From positions 25,087,803 to 25,151,802 of the forward strand of contig CM028339.1 of NCBI GenBank assembly GCA_016647705.1: a stretch of 64,000 nt of DNA, read 5' to 3'. Shown piece after piece: positions 11,798-23,808 of the stretch (position 1 is its first letter; each line of letters starts with the position of its first letter). The translations under genes and the position numbers were made by a program. The notes under the pieces were generated by a model. The model made no database searches and was not told the DNA's origin. It saw nothing but the letters and a program-made list of their open reading frames with translations. Source of the DNA: Eucommia ulmoides. Its lineage: Eukaryota; Streptophyta; Magnoliopsida; Garryales; Eucommiaceae.

Positions 11798-14539
11798 TGT
11801 TACCCCCCACCCCAGACACCCGTCACCTATGGGGCCGGCGTGACATCGACACGATATTATCTAAGGGACAAACCAAACTAGAAAGCGACAGTAGGCAATC
11901 ATAATTATACAATCACAAAATCAGGCTATAAATATCTTCTCTAACTAGGGACACACCCGTTCTTGAATTTTTAATAACAAAAGATAAAAACAACAATGAA
12001 CCTCTCCTAGGTTCGCCTCAGGCAGCACCTCCCAAAATACTCCCTCGCTATACCATCGCCGGACTTTACTTAATGCCAGTAGGGGACCGACTCCTAGCTA
12101 TTTCACCTGCGAGTGTACTGCCTTCTTAATAAAAATATTTTTACATAATAATACATTCTAAATAATACATCATTTAAATATGGATCAAGCATAAGTATAT
12201 AGATGTCACATAGCTTGTAAAAGTCTTCATAATATATGCAGTAAAAATAAAGCAATATATATAAGTTCCATTTCAAAACCATCTAGTATAAATATCATAC
12301 TGATCACCACAATAAAAAATAAATCACCCAGTATAAATAAAACATCACATCTCAAACCACCACTCCACCACAACACATACTGGCTAGCCATAGTGATCGT
12401 TTTAACCTCATGATCGGGAGTTACAACGGTACCGTAACATTCGTAGGAATAACTTCCTATGAAATATCCACACCCCTTTTGGGGAGAAATATAATCCACA
12501 CCCCTTACGGGGAGAAATATAATCCACACCCCTTATAGGGAGAAATATAATACACACCGCTTACGGAGAGAAACCACACCTTTTTTGGGGAGAAATATAA
12601 ACCATCCATATCCAACGAAAATTATTTTTAAGCCTTCTTTTAGAAACCAACACAATTCCCCGGAAAATTCATTTTATCAACTCATCCCAAAAACCTACTT
12701 GATCCATATCATTTATGAAACCGTATAGTGTAAGCAAACACATATGTCATCCTATATATATATAGAAAATAGTTTGGTAAGAAGACAGTACACTCACCTC
12801 ATTGCTTGTGTTACAAAAACAGCACCATTCAAAGCCTATCGGGATGTTGGCGTTTGCGAACCTAGTAATGATAGAGCCTAAATTAATATTTTATGCAAAA
12901 TAATCAAATCGTGCAATGCAGACCCTAAGTTCCGAATTTTTTTATTTCCCACATTTTACCTATGAAAATTACTATTTCGGTTAATTTTTATTTCATTAAA
13001 AATTACTGCATAAAATTTAGTAATACGAACGGTCCCAAATTTATTATTCCGGTTCCAAAATTTTGATACTAGAATTCAATTTAATAAACTAAAATAAACT
13101 TAACGAAAAAACGTTACTCATTCCGAATCGTTTACGGGCCGCGAAATGGGTTTTTAATTCTTATCAGGGTGGTTTGTGCAAATTTTTTTTTCCCTTCTTT
13201 TTCCTTTTTTTTTTTTTTTTTTTTTTTTTTTTGTTTGTGCTCCGCCCGCCGACACCATCACCGCCCAACCAGCCACCCTGCCGGTGACGCACCGGCTACT
13301 CATAACAGTTTTCAGCAGCACACCCATGTACACGCATACACACACTAATCAAAACATTGCACACATACATACATTGTCTTACACACCCACCCCTTCGCAC
13401 GGTCGTCGGCCGAACAGAGTAAAACACACACACATGCACAACACCGAACCAGAACGCCCACACACACGATTGCCAAGGGTCGACGGACGATGATCTGAAC
13501 AACACTCCCACATACCCACATTCTACCATATTGAACCGAAACAGATGACGCACACAAACATGCACCGCCGTAACGGTGACACACATCGTCGGCCACGCTG
13601 TGACGACGATCACTTACGCATGTAGTCGAAGCAACACACACATACACATGTTGCACGAAATAAGAATCAGAACACATGCACTCCGTCGAAATGCCACCGT
13701 CGGACGAAACTGAAACCCACCGGCGATCCTATTGCCGATCACATACACATGCATGCACACACCTACTAGAATAATCAAATAAATATGCATAAGTACTCAC
13801 CAAATCGAAGATCGTCGACAAACTGAACAACCGAACCCAACGTCCGCTCACCGGCGATGCTAAGAACGCACCCGTCACGCCGTCGACGAACCACCCCACC
13901 GACCGAACCACTTTCACTCTCCCCTGAAACTGACGAAGATACCTCCACGATCACGCATACAAGTAACAGCCACGACCACCCTGCCGGAGGAACACCGATT
14001 CAAGGAAGTCCGATCACCTCTCCCTTGCTCCGGTCCTCTCTCTCTCTCTCTAGAATTTATCTAATTTCAATTTTGATGGAGGCTTTTTGATCAATGCACA
14101 TGCACGAGTATGTATATATTGCATGGATTAAGTGGTGGAAATCGTTCCTAGCCTGCCACGTTGCCTCTCCGTTCTCTCCCTTCCAGCGGTCTCACACGCA
14201 CGGCGTATGCGTGTGTATATATATATATATATATACATATATGTTTTAAAAAGTTTTTGTTAAATTACTCTTTTTCCCCTCTAATTTCTTAAAGTCTTCT
14301 TTTTGAGTTCAATTCAACATTTATAAGTTTCTAAAATTGTAATTTGATCCCTAACATTTTCAATTTTTTATTTTTAATTGGCAATTCGCATCCCAAGTTA
14401 AGAGTAATGTTTTTAAATTTGCAAATTTGACCCCCAAGTTTTGATTTGAGTTTTTAATTAATAAAATTTTTACCTAAAATTTTCTAATGCTCTAAAATGC
14501 AACTATTTATGACGTACGTTTTACGATTTAGGTTTTACA
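11798..14539 (-). repeat. Tekay-like 3' LTR, complete (2742 bp)
   Basis: On the plus strand it starts TGTTACCCCC and ends GGTTTTACA, giving the TG...CA ends expected of an LTR. 11798-13528 aligns with 19495-21181; 13529-14539 has no partner there. It holds a T-run (about 13205-13232), a GC-rich stretch with (CACA)n at 13240-14060, a (TA)n tract at 14217-14234 and a 29-bp minisatellite at 12468-12605. Apparent Val/Cys-rich antisense frames at 13296-13677 are products of the CA-rich strand. Confidence 0.92.
12468..12605. repeat. 29-bp minisatellite in 3' LTR, five copies
   Basis: Units read CCACACCCCTTACGGGGAG followed by AAATATAAT, with variants. Each unit can fold through CCCC(N)4GGGG. The other LTR has only about three copies (20168-20242), so copy number has changed since the two LTRs were identical. 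Confidence 0.85.
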
Positions 14540-14553
14540 ACTCTTCCCTCCTA
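14540..14553 (-). other. Polypurine tract of Tekay-like element
   Basis: On the minus strand AGGAGGGAAGAGT lies directly before the LTR start TGTAAAACC. It follows the motif GGACGAAATTTCTTTT, which is common just before the PPT in Tekay/Del elements. It primes plus-strand DNA synthesis. Confidence 0.8.
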
Positions 14554-17500
14554 AAAGAAATTTCGTCCTGAAATTTTACCTGAGTCGAACAAATACGGGT
14601 ATTTGTTCTTCATTTCTTCCTCTCGCTCCCATGTCGCCTCTTCCATCGCATGACTACGCCATAACACTTTGACTAAAGGAATCGTTTTCGTTTGCAACAC
14701 CTGGTCTTTACGGCTTAGGATTTGGATTGACTCTTCAACGTAGGTTAAATCTGTTTCTAGATCGATCGGCTGTGAAGTCAACACATGAGAAGGGTCTGGC
14801 ACATATTTTCGGAGCATCGATACATGGAAAACGTCGTGTAGTCGAGATAATTCTGGTAGTAACGCAAGTCTATACGCTGTCGTGCCAACTCGCTCTTGAA
14901 TTTCATATGGTTCGATGTATCTTGGGCTCAACTTCCCTTTCTTCCTGAACCTCATTATGCCTTTCAATAGAGAAATACGCAAGAACACAGGATCTCCCAC
15001 CTCGAACTCCAACTCCCGTCGGCGCTTGTTTGCATAACTCTTCTGTCGACTCTGAGCAATTTTTAATTTTTCTCGAATCACCTCTACTTTGTCTGCTGTC
15101 AGCTGGGCTATGTCCGACATCAACAATTTACGTTCACCCACCTCAGTCCAACAAACTGGGGTTCTGCATCTCCTACCATACAACGCTTCATACGGAGCCA
15201 TCTCGATTGCCGAGTGGTAGCTGTTATTGTAGGCAAATTTCATCAACGGCAAATGATCATCCCAGCTACTAGGAAATTCCAGAACACATCCCCTCAACAT
15301 ATCTTCCAACGTCTGAATCGTACGCTCTGATTGACCGTCTGTCTAAGGATGGAAAGTGGTACTAAATTTCAGCTTGGTACCCAAAGCAGTCTAGAGACTC
15401 GGCCAGAACCTCAAAGTAAATCTTGGATCTCTATCCGAAACTATAGAAACCGGTGGGCCATGCAATCTAACAATCTCATCAATATACAATTGGGCATATT
15501 TTTCAAGAGAAAACGTCGTCTTTATAGCCAAAAAATGAGCGGACTTGGTAAGCCTATCAACGATCACCCAGATAGAATTATACCCCTTTTGAGTACGGGG
15601 TAATCCCGAAATGAAATCCACCATGATATGCTCCCACTTCCACTCTGGAATAGGTAGAGGTTGCAATAACCCACCTGGACGTTGATACTTAATCTTTACT
15701 TGCTGACAAACAAGGCACTTGGCAACAAATTCTGTGATTTCCCGTTTCATTCCGATCCACCAATAATGCTTACGCAAATCTCGATACATTTTGGTGCTCC
15801 CCGGATGTATCGCGTACGCTGAGCTATGCGCCTCTTCCAAGATATCCTTTTTCAAATTGATGTCATTAGGCACACACAGCCTATTTCCACACATCAAAGC
15901 TTTGTCACTATCCTTGATATGATGATCAGTTCTATGACCACTTTTCACTTCATCCCGAATCCTCTCCAATAAAACGTCTGACTTTTGAGATTCAATAATG
16001 CGGTCAATCAATGTCGGCCTCAAAGTCAAGGTTGCAAGCAATACTGCCGTCTGACCAACCGCTAACTGAACTCGCAACGATCTCAACTCTGCATACAAGT
16101 TAGCATGCGCGACTCGAATGTGTGCGACCGAACCTACCAATTTTCGACTCAAAGCATCTGCTACAACATTAACCTTTCCCGGATAATAGTGGATGGTACA
16201 ATCATAATCCTTGATCAACCCCATCCAACACCTCTGCCTCAGATTTAATTCATTCTAAGTAAACAAGTATTTCAAACACTGATGGTCAGTGTATAGTCCA
16301 CATGTCTCGCCATACAGGTAGTGCCTCCAAATCTTCAGGGCGAATACAATTGCTGCCAACTCCAAATCGTGCGTCGGGTAATTACGCTCATGGTTCTTCA
16401 ATTGTCGGGATGCATATGCGATTACGTGACCATGCTGCATCAGAACACATCCCAGCCCTTGGTGTGACGCGACACTGTAAATCACGAAACCACCTCCTTC
16501 CGACGGGAGAGACAGTATTGGTGCCGATATCAATTTACTCTTCAACTCTTGGAAACTCTACTCACATTTATCGGTCCACTCAAATTTGGATTCCTTGCGG
16601 GTCAATCGAGTCAATGGGGTAGCTATAATAGAAAATCCTTGCACAAACCGTCGATAATAACCCGTCAATCCTAAAAAGTTTCGAACTTCAGTCACATTTT
16701 TCGGTCTTTCCTACTGAACAACAGCTTCAACTTTCTTTGGATCTACCTGAATACCATCTCCTGAAATAACATGCCCTAAAAATACCATATGATCTAGCCA
16801 GAATTCACATTTACTAAAGTTTGCATATAACCACTTCTCTCGCAACGTCTGTAATACGATCTGGAGATGCTTCGCATGCTCTTCCCTACTTTGGGATTAG
16901 ACCAATATGTCATCAATGAACACTATAATAAATTGATCCAGATAAGGCTGAAAGATACGATTTATCAAGTCTATGAAAGCAGCAGGGGTATTTGTCAATC
17001 CAAAGGGCATAACCAGAAATTCATAGTGTCCATATCTCGTACGGAACGCCATTTTTTCCATGTCCCTATCTCTGAATTTCAATTGATGATACCCCGATCG
17101 AAGATCTATCCTGGAAAATACTTTAGCTTTCTGGAGCTGGTCAAACAAGTCATCAATCCTAGGTAACGGATATTTATTGCGAATCGTCACCTTATTCAGC
17201 TACCGATAATCAATATACATTCTCAATGTGCCATCCTTCTTCTTCACGAACAGCACTGGGGCACCCCATGGGGAGACACTGGGCCTGATAAACCCACGGT
17301 CTAATAAATCTTACAACTGCACTTTCAACTTTTTCAGCTCAGTAGGTGCCATACGATAAGGTAGAATCGATATAGGGGTAGCGTCTGGAAATAACTCGAT
17401 CATGAATTCCATCTCCCTATCTATGGGCAACCCTGGCAATTCTTCCAGAAATAAGTCATAAAAATCTCTGACTACTAGAATATCTGCCACCGGAATTCCT

Positions 17501-19260
17501 CTCTGACTGGTATCAATCACGTGCGCAAGATATCCCTGACATCATTTCTTCAATAATTTCCTGACTTCTAGAATTGAAATTAAACTGACAGGAGTGATAA
17601 TTCTGTCTCCAGCAAATGCAAACTCTAGCTCATCTGAGATTCAAAATATCACTTCTTTCTTGAAACAGTCCACCATGGCATGATATCCGGATAGCAAATC
17701 CATACACGGTATTATAATGAAATCGTGAATACTCAAGGGTAATAGATCTGCCAATAACTCTCTATCACCAAACTGAAGTGGATTGTCTTTATACACACTA
17801 TCGATCCATACCGACTCACCCACTGGAGTAGAAATAACAATACGATATGATAAAGAAATGGGAAATCTGCCTACTTGCATCATAAAGGTTGCTAAAACAA
17901 ATGAATGCATAGAACCGGGATCAATAAGTACACGAGCATCTCTAGCATATAAAGATATGATACCTGTGACCACATCAGGAGTCGCCTGAGCATCCTGTCG
18001 CGTAGTAGCAAACACACGGCCTCGCGTTGGAGGTCTACCAGCCGATCTTCTACCAAGCCCTTGGACAGTGCTAGGACCCGCACTACCCATACTACTCGTA
18101 GGAGGCACAAATGTAGAAGCAAGTTTCGGACAATGCGTAGATATGTGACCCGACTCATGACAATGAAAACATATCAGTCCTCTCCTAGGACAATCTCTAG
18201 CTAAATGACCCGGTGCTCCACACTGATAACATCTATTTCTCCCAGTTTGAGTAACCGGCTGACTCCTCCCATACCTTTGAGGACCCACACTAGCTTTCGA
18301 TGCACTTTGTTGTTGCCTGGGGTATGATTGTCGGGGACCACGGCTCCTAACTGATTGGCCAAACGATAAGGCCAGAGCAACTGGCAGTCGAGATACCATC
18401 CCTCATGAAGTGCCACCTGAAAATCTACTGGGTGACTCAAATCAGCTCTTCTTGAACTACTCTTGACTCTCGACATCTTCCTGCACATCCCTCTCCACTA
18501 GCTTTGCCGTAATCACCAACTCTGCATAATTCTTAATCTGCTTGCTTGTCAACCTTAAACAAATCTCTAACTGAAGTCCCTTCTGGAAACGTCTGCATTT
18601 TGCCTCTTTTGTCTTTACTAAATCAGGGGCAAAACGGGATAAAGAATCAAATTTGACTTCGTACTGCTGAACTGTCATCTTTCCCTGCTTCAACACTATA
18701 AATTCTTCTTCCATCTGGAATCAGTAAGACTCAGGAAGATATTTCTCATTAAACACGGCAACGAAATGACCCCACGTGATCTCTTCGCCCAAACCGAAAA
18801 TCAACATTTTCATTTCTTCCCACCAATGCTCGACTTCCTTCCTCAGCTGAAAAGTGGCAAGGGAAAATCGACTATCATCGACAATCCCCATCGCCTCAAA
18901 TACGTGACCCACTCCTCTAATCCAATTCTCCGCATCAGCTAGACCCGTCGTCCCGGTGAAAGCCGGAGGGTCTAACTCATTGAACCTCTTCAATCGTACC
19001 GCCTGAGATGTGGTAGTATCACTTTGGGCCCTTTGACTTTCCATAATCCTCGCTTGCTGCTCCGTCAGCTGCGCAGTGGCCTGCAAAATTCTTTTGACCG
19101 TGTCTAAACTCCCTTGCAACATATCACCCTGCGTGTGGGATTCCATAATATGCAAACTTTCCTTCTCCCTATCTCTCTGTTTCTGAGGCTCCACTTGTCT
19201 CGGGGATTCCGCCTGTCCTTGGGATCCCACACTCCCAGAGGTTTCATCTCCCCCCTCCAT
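14551..19260 (-). pseudogene. Gag-pol polyprotein of Tekay-like chromovirus, nonsense-riddled
   Basis: One minus-strand frame of 1570 codons runs the whole way without a frameshift. Gag has the FNEKYLPESY region near 18725. Two CCHC knuckles (CYQCGAPGHLARDC, CFHCHESGHISTHC) lie at 18130-18231. The protease site reads LIDPGS near 17911-17930, where the usual motif is DSG/DTG, so it is altered. RT has [12 protein letters not shown] and the FIDDILV catalytic motif near 16900-16925. RNase H covers about 16255-16545. Integrase shows H-H-C-C near 15690-15850 and the DDE residues near 15620, 15430 and 15325. A chromodomain-like tail lies near 14595-14690. At least 14 in-frame stops are visible (for example 18721, 18457, 17641, 17311, 16897, 16255, 15391 and 15343). 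It is certainly non-functional. Confidence 0.93.
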
Positions 19261-19478
19261 ACCTGTTATCAGCCATAAAATTCAATTCAACGACTAACTA
19301 GGTCAACCAGAAAAATGACAGTAATTAATATACGTTAATTAACTATTACGCGAGTATCAAAAGCACCCACTGACACCTTATCTTAAAGTCGCCTACTGAC
19401 TAGACGACTGATACGTCTTCCTATCTTATTATCCTTTAAGCTACAAACACTGGTAAGTCTATAGAACCTATAACCTAG

Positions 19479-19490
19479 GCTCTGATACCA
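19479..19490 (-). other. Primer binding site (Met-tRNA type)
   Basis: The plus strand CTCTGATACCA reads TGGTATCAGAG on the minus strand, matching the 3' end of plant initiator Met-tRNA. It lies four bases from the 5' LTR edge at 19495, as expected for the minus-strand DNA priming site. Confidence 0.88.
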
Positions 19491-19494
19491 AAAT

Positions 19495-21181
19495 TGTTAC
19501 CCCCTACCCCGGACACCCGTCACCTATGGGGCCAGCGTGACATCGACACGACATCATCTGAGGGACAAACCAAACTAGAAAGAGACAGTAGGCAATCATA
19601 ATTATACAATCACAAAATCAGGTTATAAACATCTTCTCTAACTAGGGACACACCTGTCCCTGAATTTTTAATAACAACAAAAGATAAAAGCAACAATGAA
19701 CCTCTCCTAGGTTCACCTCAGGTAGCACCTCCGAAAATACTCACTCGCTATACTATCGCCGGACTCTACCCAGTGCCAGTAGGGGACCGACTCCTAGCTA
19801 TTTCACCTGCGAGTGTACTGCCTTCTTAATAAAAATATTTTTACATAATAATACATTCTAAATAATACATCATTTAAATATGGATCAAGCATAAGTATAT
19901 AGATGTCACAGAGCTTGTAAAAGTCTTCATAATATATGCAGTGAAAATAAAACAATATATATAAGTTCCATTTCAAAACCATCTAGTATAAATATCATAC
20001 CGATCACCACAATAAATAATAAATCACCCAGTATAAATAAAACATTACATCTCAAACCACTACTCCACCACAACACACACTGGCTAGCCATAGTGATCGT
20101 TTTAACCTCACGATCGGGAGTTGCAATAGTACCGTAACATTCGTAGGAATAACTTCCTACGAAATATCCACACCCCTTACGGGGAGAAATATAATCCACA
20201 CCCTTACGGGGAGAAACCACACCCCTTTTGGGGAGAAATATAAACCACCCATATCCAATGAAAATTATTTTTAAGCCTTCTTTTAGAAACCAACACAATT
20301 CCCCGGAAAATTCATTTTACCAACTCATCCCAAAAATCCGCTTGATCCATATCATTTATGAAACCGTATAGTGTAAGCAAACATATATGTCATCCTATAT
20401 ATACAGAAAATAGTCTGGCAAGAAGACAATACACTCACCTTGTTTCTTGTGCTACAAAAACAGCACCGTCCAAAGCCTACCGGGATGTTGGCATTTGCGA
20501 ACCTAGTAATGATAGGGCCTAAATTAATATTTTATGCAAAATAATAAAATCGTGCAATGCAGATCCTAAGTTTCGAAATTTTCCATTTCCCACATTTTAC
20601 CTATGAACGTTACTATTTCGGTTAATTTTTATTTCATTAAAAATTACTGCATAAAATTTAGTAATACGAACGGTCCCAAATTTATTATTCCGGTTCCAAA
20701 ATTTTGATGCTAGAATTCAATTTAATAAACTAAAATAAACTTAACGAAAAAATGTTACTAATTCCGAATCGTTCACGGGCTGCAAAATGGGTTTTTAATT
20801 CTTATCAGGGTGGTTTGTGCAAATTCTTCTTCCTTTTTTTTTTCCCTTCTTCTTCCTCTTTTTTTTTTTCCTGTTTCTGTTTTCTGTTTGTGTTTCGCCC
20901 GCCGACACCACCACCGGCAGACCAGCCACCCTGCCGGCGACGCATCGGCTACTCATAACAATTTTCAGCAACACACCCATGCACATGCATACACACACTG
21001 ATCAAAACATTGCACACATACATACACTGTCTTACACACCCACCCCTTCGCACGATCGCTGGCCGAACAGAGTAAAACACACACACATGCACAACACCGA
21101 ACCAGAACGCCCACACACACGATTGCCGAGGGTCGACGGACGATGATCCGAACAACACTCCCACATACCCACATTCTACCA
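19495..21181 (-). repeat. Tekay-like 5' LTR, U3 end missing (1687 bp)
   Basis: Starts TGTTACCCCC on the plus strand and aligns with 11798-13528 of the complete LTR. Homology stops abruptly at TTCTACCA (21181). The lost part corresponds to 13529-14539, about 1 kb, and is the promoter-bearing U3 side in element orientation. The next base belongs to a different gypsy element. Confidence 0.9.
20168..20242. repeat. 29-bp minisatellite in 5' LTR, three copies
   Basis: The same CCACACCCCTTACGGGGAG family as at 12468-12605, with three units instead of five. Confidence 0.85.
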
Positions 21182-21183
21182 CA

Positions 21184-21444
21184 GGAAAAACACCCTTCTC
21201 TACGACTTATGAAACTGAAGCTATTGGTCTAGTGGAAATTGGGTTGCCGTCAAGATGTGATGACACAATCAACCTTGTGGAGAGTGAAGAAGCCATACGA
21301 CAGGAGATGGACCAGTTGAAAGAGAGACTTGACGAGGCAGTGATGAGGATCGCCACCTAGAAGTCAAGAATGGAAAAGATGTTTAACCATGCAGTACGTC
21401 AAAGACCTCGGAACATTTCTCACTTACGAAAGTACTTCGTATGA
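21184..21444 (+). pseudogene. Tat-like gypsy integrase C-terminal fragment
   Basis: The frame reads GKTPFSTTYETEAIGLVEIG, then LVESEEAIRQEMDQLKERLD, a TAG at 21358, and in the same frame MEKMFNHAVRQRPRN and ISHLRKYFV before TGA at 21442. The first part matches the usual TPFxLxYGxEAxxPVEI block and the following helix of Ty3/gypsy integrases. The last residues match the HLRKYY end of Tat-type pol. The beta-barrel part normally between these blocks is absent, so there is an internal deletion. Everything upstream is lost at the junction with the Tekay LTR. Confidence 0.82.
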
Positions 21445-21639
21445 GATTTCTTCTCTTTTTACATTTCATATCTTTTGCTTAATATTTGATATTTCTAATT
21501 TTCTAATGTGAGGCATTCTTCGAATAAAGCAAATAAAAGATTTCTTTATCAAACTTTTGCGGACACTTATGATTGTGATGCTTTGATCTAAATCACATAC
21601 AAGAAACATTTAGTGAAATAAAACCAAGTGTATTAAAAG

Positions 21640-22510
21640 AATTTGGTATTGGAATCAAGTGTAAAGCCACAGAGTAGATCAGCTTACTCATTCATAAATG
21701 AGCAAAATAGATCAGCTTACTCATAAAACACTTAGTATAAAAATTGATTATAACATAAACAAACTGAGCATATCAGCTTAAATATGAGCAGAGCAGATCA
21801 TCTTACTCATTCACAAATGAGCAAAGCAGATCATCTTACCCATAAAACACTTAGTATAAATAATAAGGACAAACAAATTGAGCAGCTCAGTTCAGACATG
21901 AGCAGAGTAGATTAGCTTACTCATTTACAAATTAGCAAAGCAGATCAACTTACTTATAACTAAGTGTAAAGCAATCAAATTGAGCAGCTCAACTCAGACA
22001 TGAATAGAGCAAATTAGCTTACTCATAAATCACTTAGTATAAAAACTAAGTACAAATAAACTGAGCAACTCAACTCAAACATGATTAGAGCAAATCAACT
22101 TACTCATTCATAAATGAGCAGAGCATATCAGCTTACTCATAAAATATTTAGTATAAAAAATAATTAAAATCAAATTGAGTAGCTCAGCTCTAACATGAGC
22201 AGAGCAGATCAACTTACTCATTCACAAATGAGCGAGCAGATTAGCTTACTCATAAAACACTTAGCATAAAAACTAAGTATAAAACAAACAAACTGAGCAG
22301 CTCAGCTCAGTTGAGGGAAGAGAAAATTTGTTTACTCACTCACAAATGAGCGAGTAGATCAGGTTACTCATAAAACACTTAGCATAAAAACTAAGTATAA
22401 AACAAACAAACTGAGCAGCTCAATTCAATTAAGGGAAAAGCAGACCAGTTTACTCACTCACAAATAAGCAAATAGATCAGCTTACTCGTAAAACACTTAG
22501 TTATAAAGTG
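21640..22510. repeat. Tandem repeat array, about 115-120 bp period, 7-8 units
   Basis: Units share AGCAGATCAGCTTACTCAT, AAAACACTTAGTATAAAAAC and CAAACTGAGCAGCTCAGCTC in order. AAAACACTTAG-type positions fall near 21725, 21844, 22028, 22142, 22252, 22372 and 22490. Units differ by substitutions and short indels. Short palindromes (TGAGC...GCTCA) recur in each. Such arrays are known in the 3' untranslated part of Tat-lineage elements and have seeded genomic satellites in some plants. Confidence 0.85.
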
Positions 22511-23237
22511 AGGAGGACAGGCCAGCTCACTCAATAATAATTGGACCGATTAGCCTAATCATAGACAAAACAACTTAGTTTGTGGAAGAGCAAATCATTT
22601 CACTGTTTGTAACTTCTAGTTTTCAAAATTAAGGGAGGCCAATATGGAGTTGTCAGCCACCAAATAAACTCTTACAAAGACTCAATCAAATATCTCGTCT
22701 TCAACACATAATTTATTTAGTCAATATTAAAGTCCAGAACATTTTTTTGTCTACATAAACTCCATGATAAGAAGTGATAATTTCAAGACTGGATAATATC
22801 TTGAGAAGGATGTTACAGAACAAGATGAAAGAAAATTTCTGATTGGAAGGATTCTCGTGATGGTAAAATCTGATTTAACTTCATATTTTGACTTTACTTA
22901 CTGTGACTATGTTTATGTTCAAATTCACAGCCAAAAGCCTAATTTGATTCATAACTAGCTTAGCTTACTAACCAAGTTATGAAGGAGGACAAGCAAGAGG
23001 GGAACTAATAAACAACACAGGCAGCACAAATAAACACATAGATATCAAAACCCATTCTTATATTAAAGAGAAAATGGGCGTACATTGTTTGAAAAAAAAA
23101 GGAGAGACTGAACAGAAGACTGTTCGTTATACAAAAAAGAAAAAAAAAATAAAAAAATCTCACTACAAAATAAAAGAAAAAAATAAAATAAAAAAGTCTG
23201 AAGCTTCTTCTGTTAAACTGGGGTTGATTGGGTGGTA

Positions 23238-23690
23238 TCATTCTAACCTAGGAGAAGGAGACGAACCCAAACCTTCATAATCCTAGTTAGAGTGGAAGAA
23301 ATCATGCTATTCGTACTGGCTGATCTTAGAGACCAACTCTCAGATCTTGGCCTTCTTCACCATGTTCTTCTCCCAGAGGTTGTCTCACTTCGATTTTATG
23401 GAATCAGTGAGCACCTTGTAGAAGTGAAAAACAACGGCCAGATCACACCTATCCCTTTCAGATTTCTTCAACTGCTATCGGAGTTCATGGAGTTGAAAAA
23501 TGGCAGAATAGTAGGTCACCTCCACAGTACAGAAGATAACGTAAGCATCCTCTAAAGCTCAAAGATAAGGGCGCTCGTCGGTAAGAGTTTTGGCTGTTGT
23601 CATTAGGGCACGAAAAGTCTCACACAGCTCAATCTCCCGTTAATTCTCAACTTAAATCGCCTCAAAAAAGGATGGGGATGGCCATGACAT
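23238..23690 (-). pseudogene. Decayed antisense frame of Tat-like element
   Basis: On the minus strand one frame of about 150 codons reads like protein between nonsense codons: ELCETFRALMTTAKTLTDER, ALEDAYVIFCTVEV, QLKKSERDRCDLAVVFHFYK, VLTDSIKSK and ELVSKISQYE. It looks helical and charged, perhaps coiled-coil. About nine stops interrupt it (TGA, TAG, TAA), each one C-to-T or G-to-A change from a sense codon. No frameshift is needed. Position and strand match the additional antisense ORF described for some Tat-lineage retroelements, whose function is unknown. I cannot name a domain. Confidence 0.55.
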
Positions 23691-23798
23691 GGTTGCAAAG
23701 AGATGGAAAGCAGAAGAGAAAAAAGAAACTCAGTGAAAATATAAAACAAATGAAGAGAAAGTGTTTGGACTTATGAAAAACACCAACGCCTGGTTTAA

Positions 23799-23808
23799 CT
23801 TTAAATAG
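23799..23808 (-). promoter_or_regulatory. TATA-like box upstream of the antisense frame
   Basis: CTATTTAAAG on the minus strand lies about 110 bases before the decayed antisense frame. It suggests that the frame once had its own promoter rather than being read from an LTR. This is sequence resemblance only. Confidence 0.35.

Larger units (their letters stand above)
11798..21181 (-). mobile_element. Ty3/gypsy chromovirus (Tekay/Del-like), 5' LTR truncated
   Basis: The order on the minus strand is a truncated 5' LTR (21181-19495), primer site, gag-protease-RT-RNase H-integrase in one frame (19260-14551), polypurine tract and full 3' LTR (14539-11798). The long LTR (2742 bp), two CCHC knuckles in gag and a chromodomain-like tail after integrase point to the Tekay/Del chromovirus group. 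Integrase chromodomains in that group are thought to steer insertion into heterochromatin. About 1 kb of the U3 end of the 5' LTR is missing, and the break abuts unrelated gypsy sequence, so no target duplication can be checked. Confidence 0.92.

Noticed and set aside
13154-13917. Several overlapping open frames of 60-110 codons on both strands, repeated at 20752-21182
   Set aside because: They lie in LTR sequence, follow CA/GT-rich and T-run composition (Val/Cys/Phe-rich products), and occur in both LTR copies without a coding signature.
14727-17166. Plus-strand frames of 68-106 codons
   Set aside because: They are shadows opposite the minus-strand gag-pol frame, which carries all recognisable motifs.
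21640-22510. CRISPR-like array of regularly spaced repeats
   Set aside because: Units are contiguous and diverged, with no unique spacers, and the context is a plant retroelement. It is a tandem repeat.
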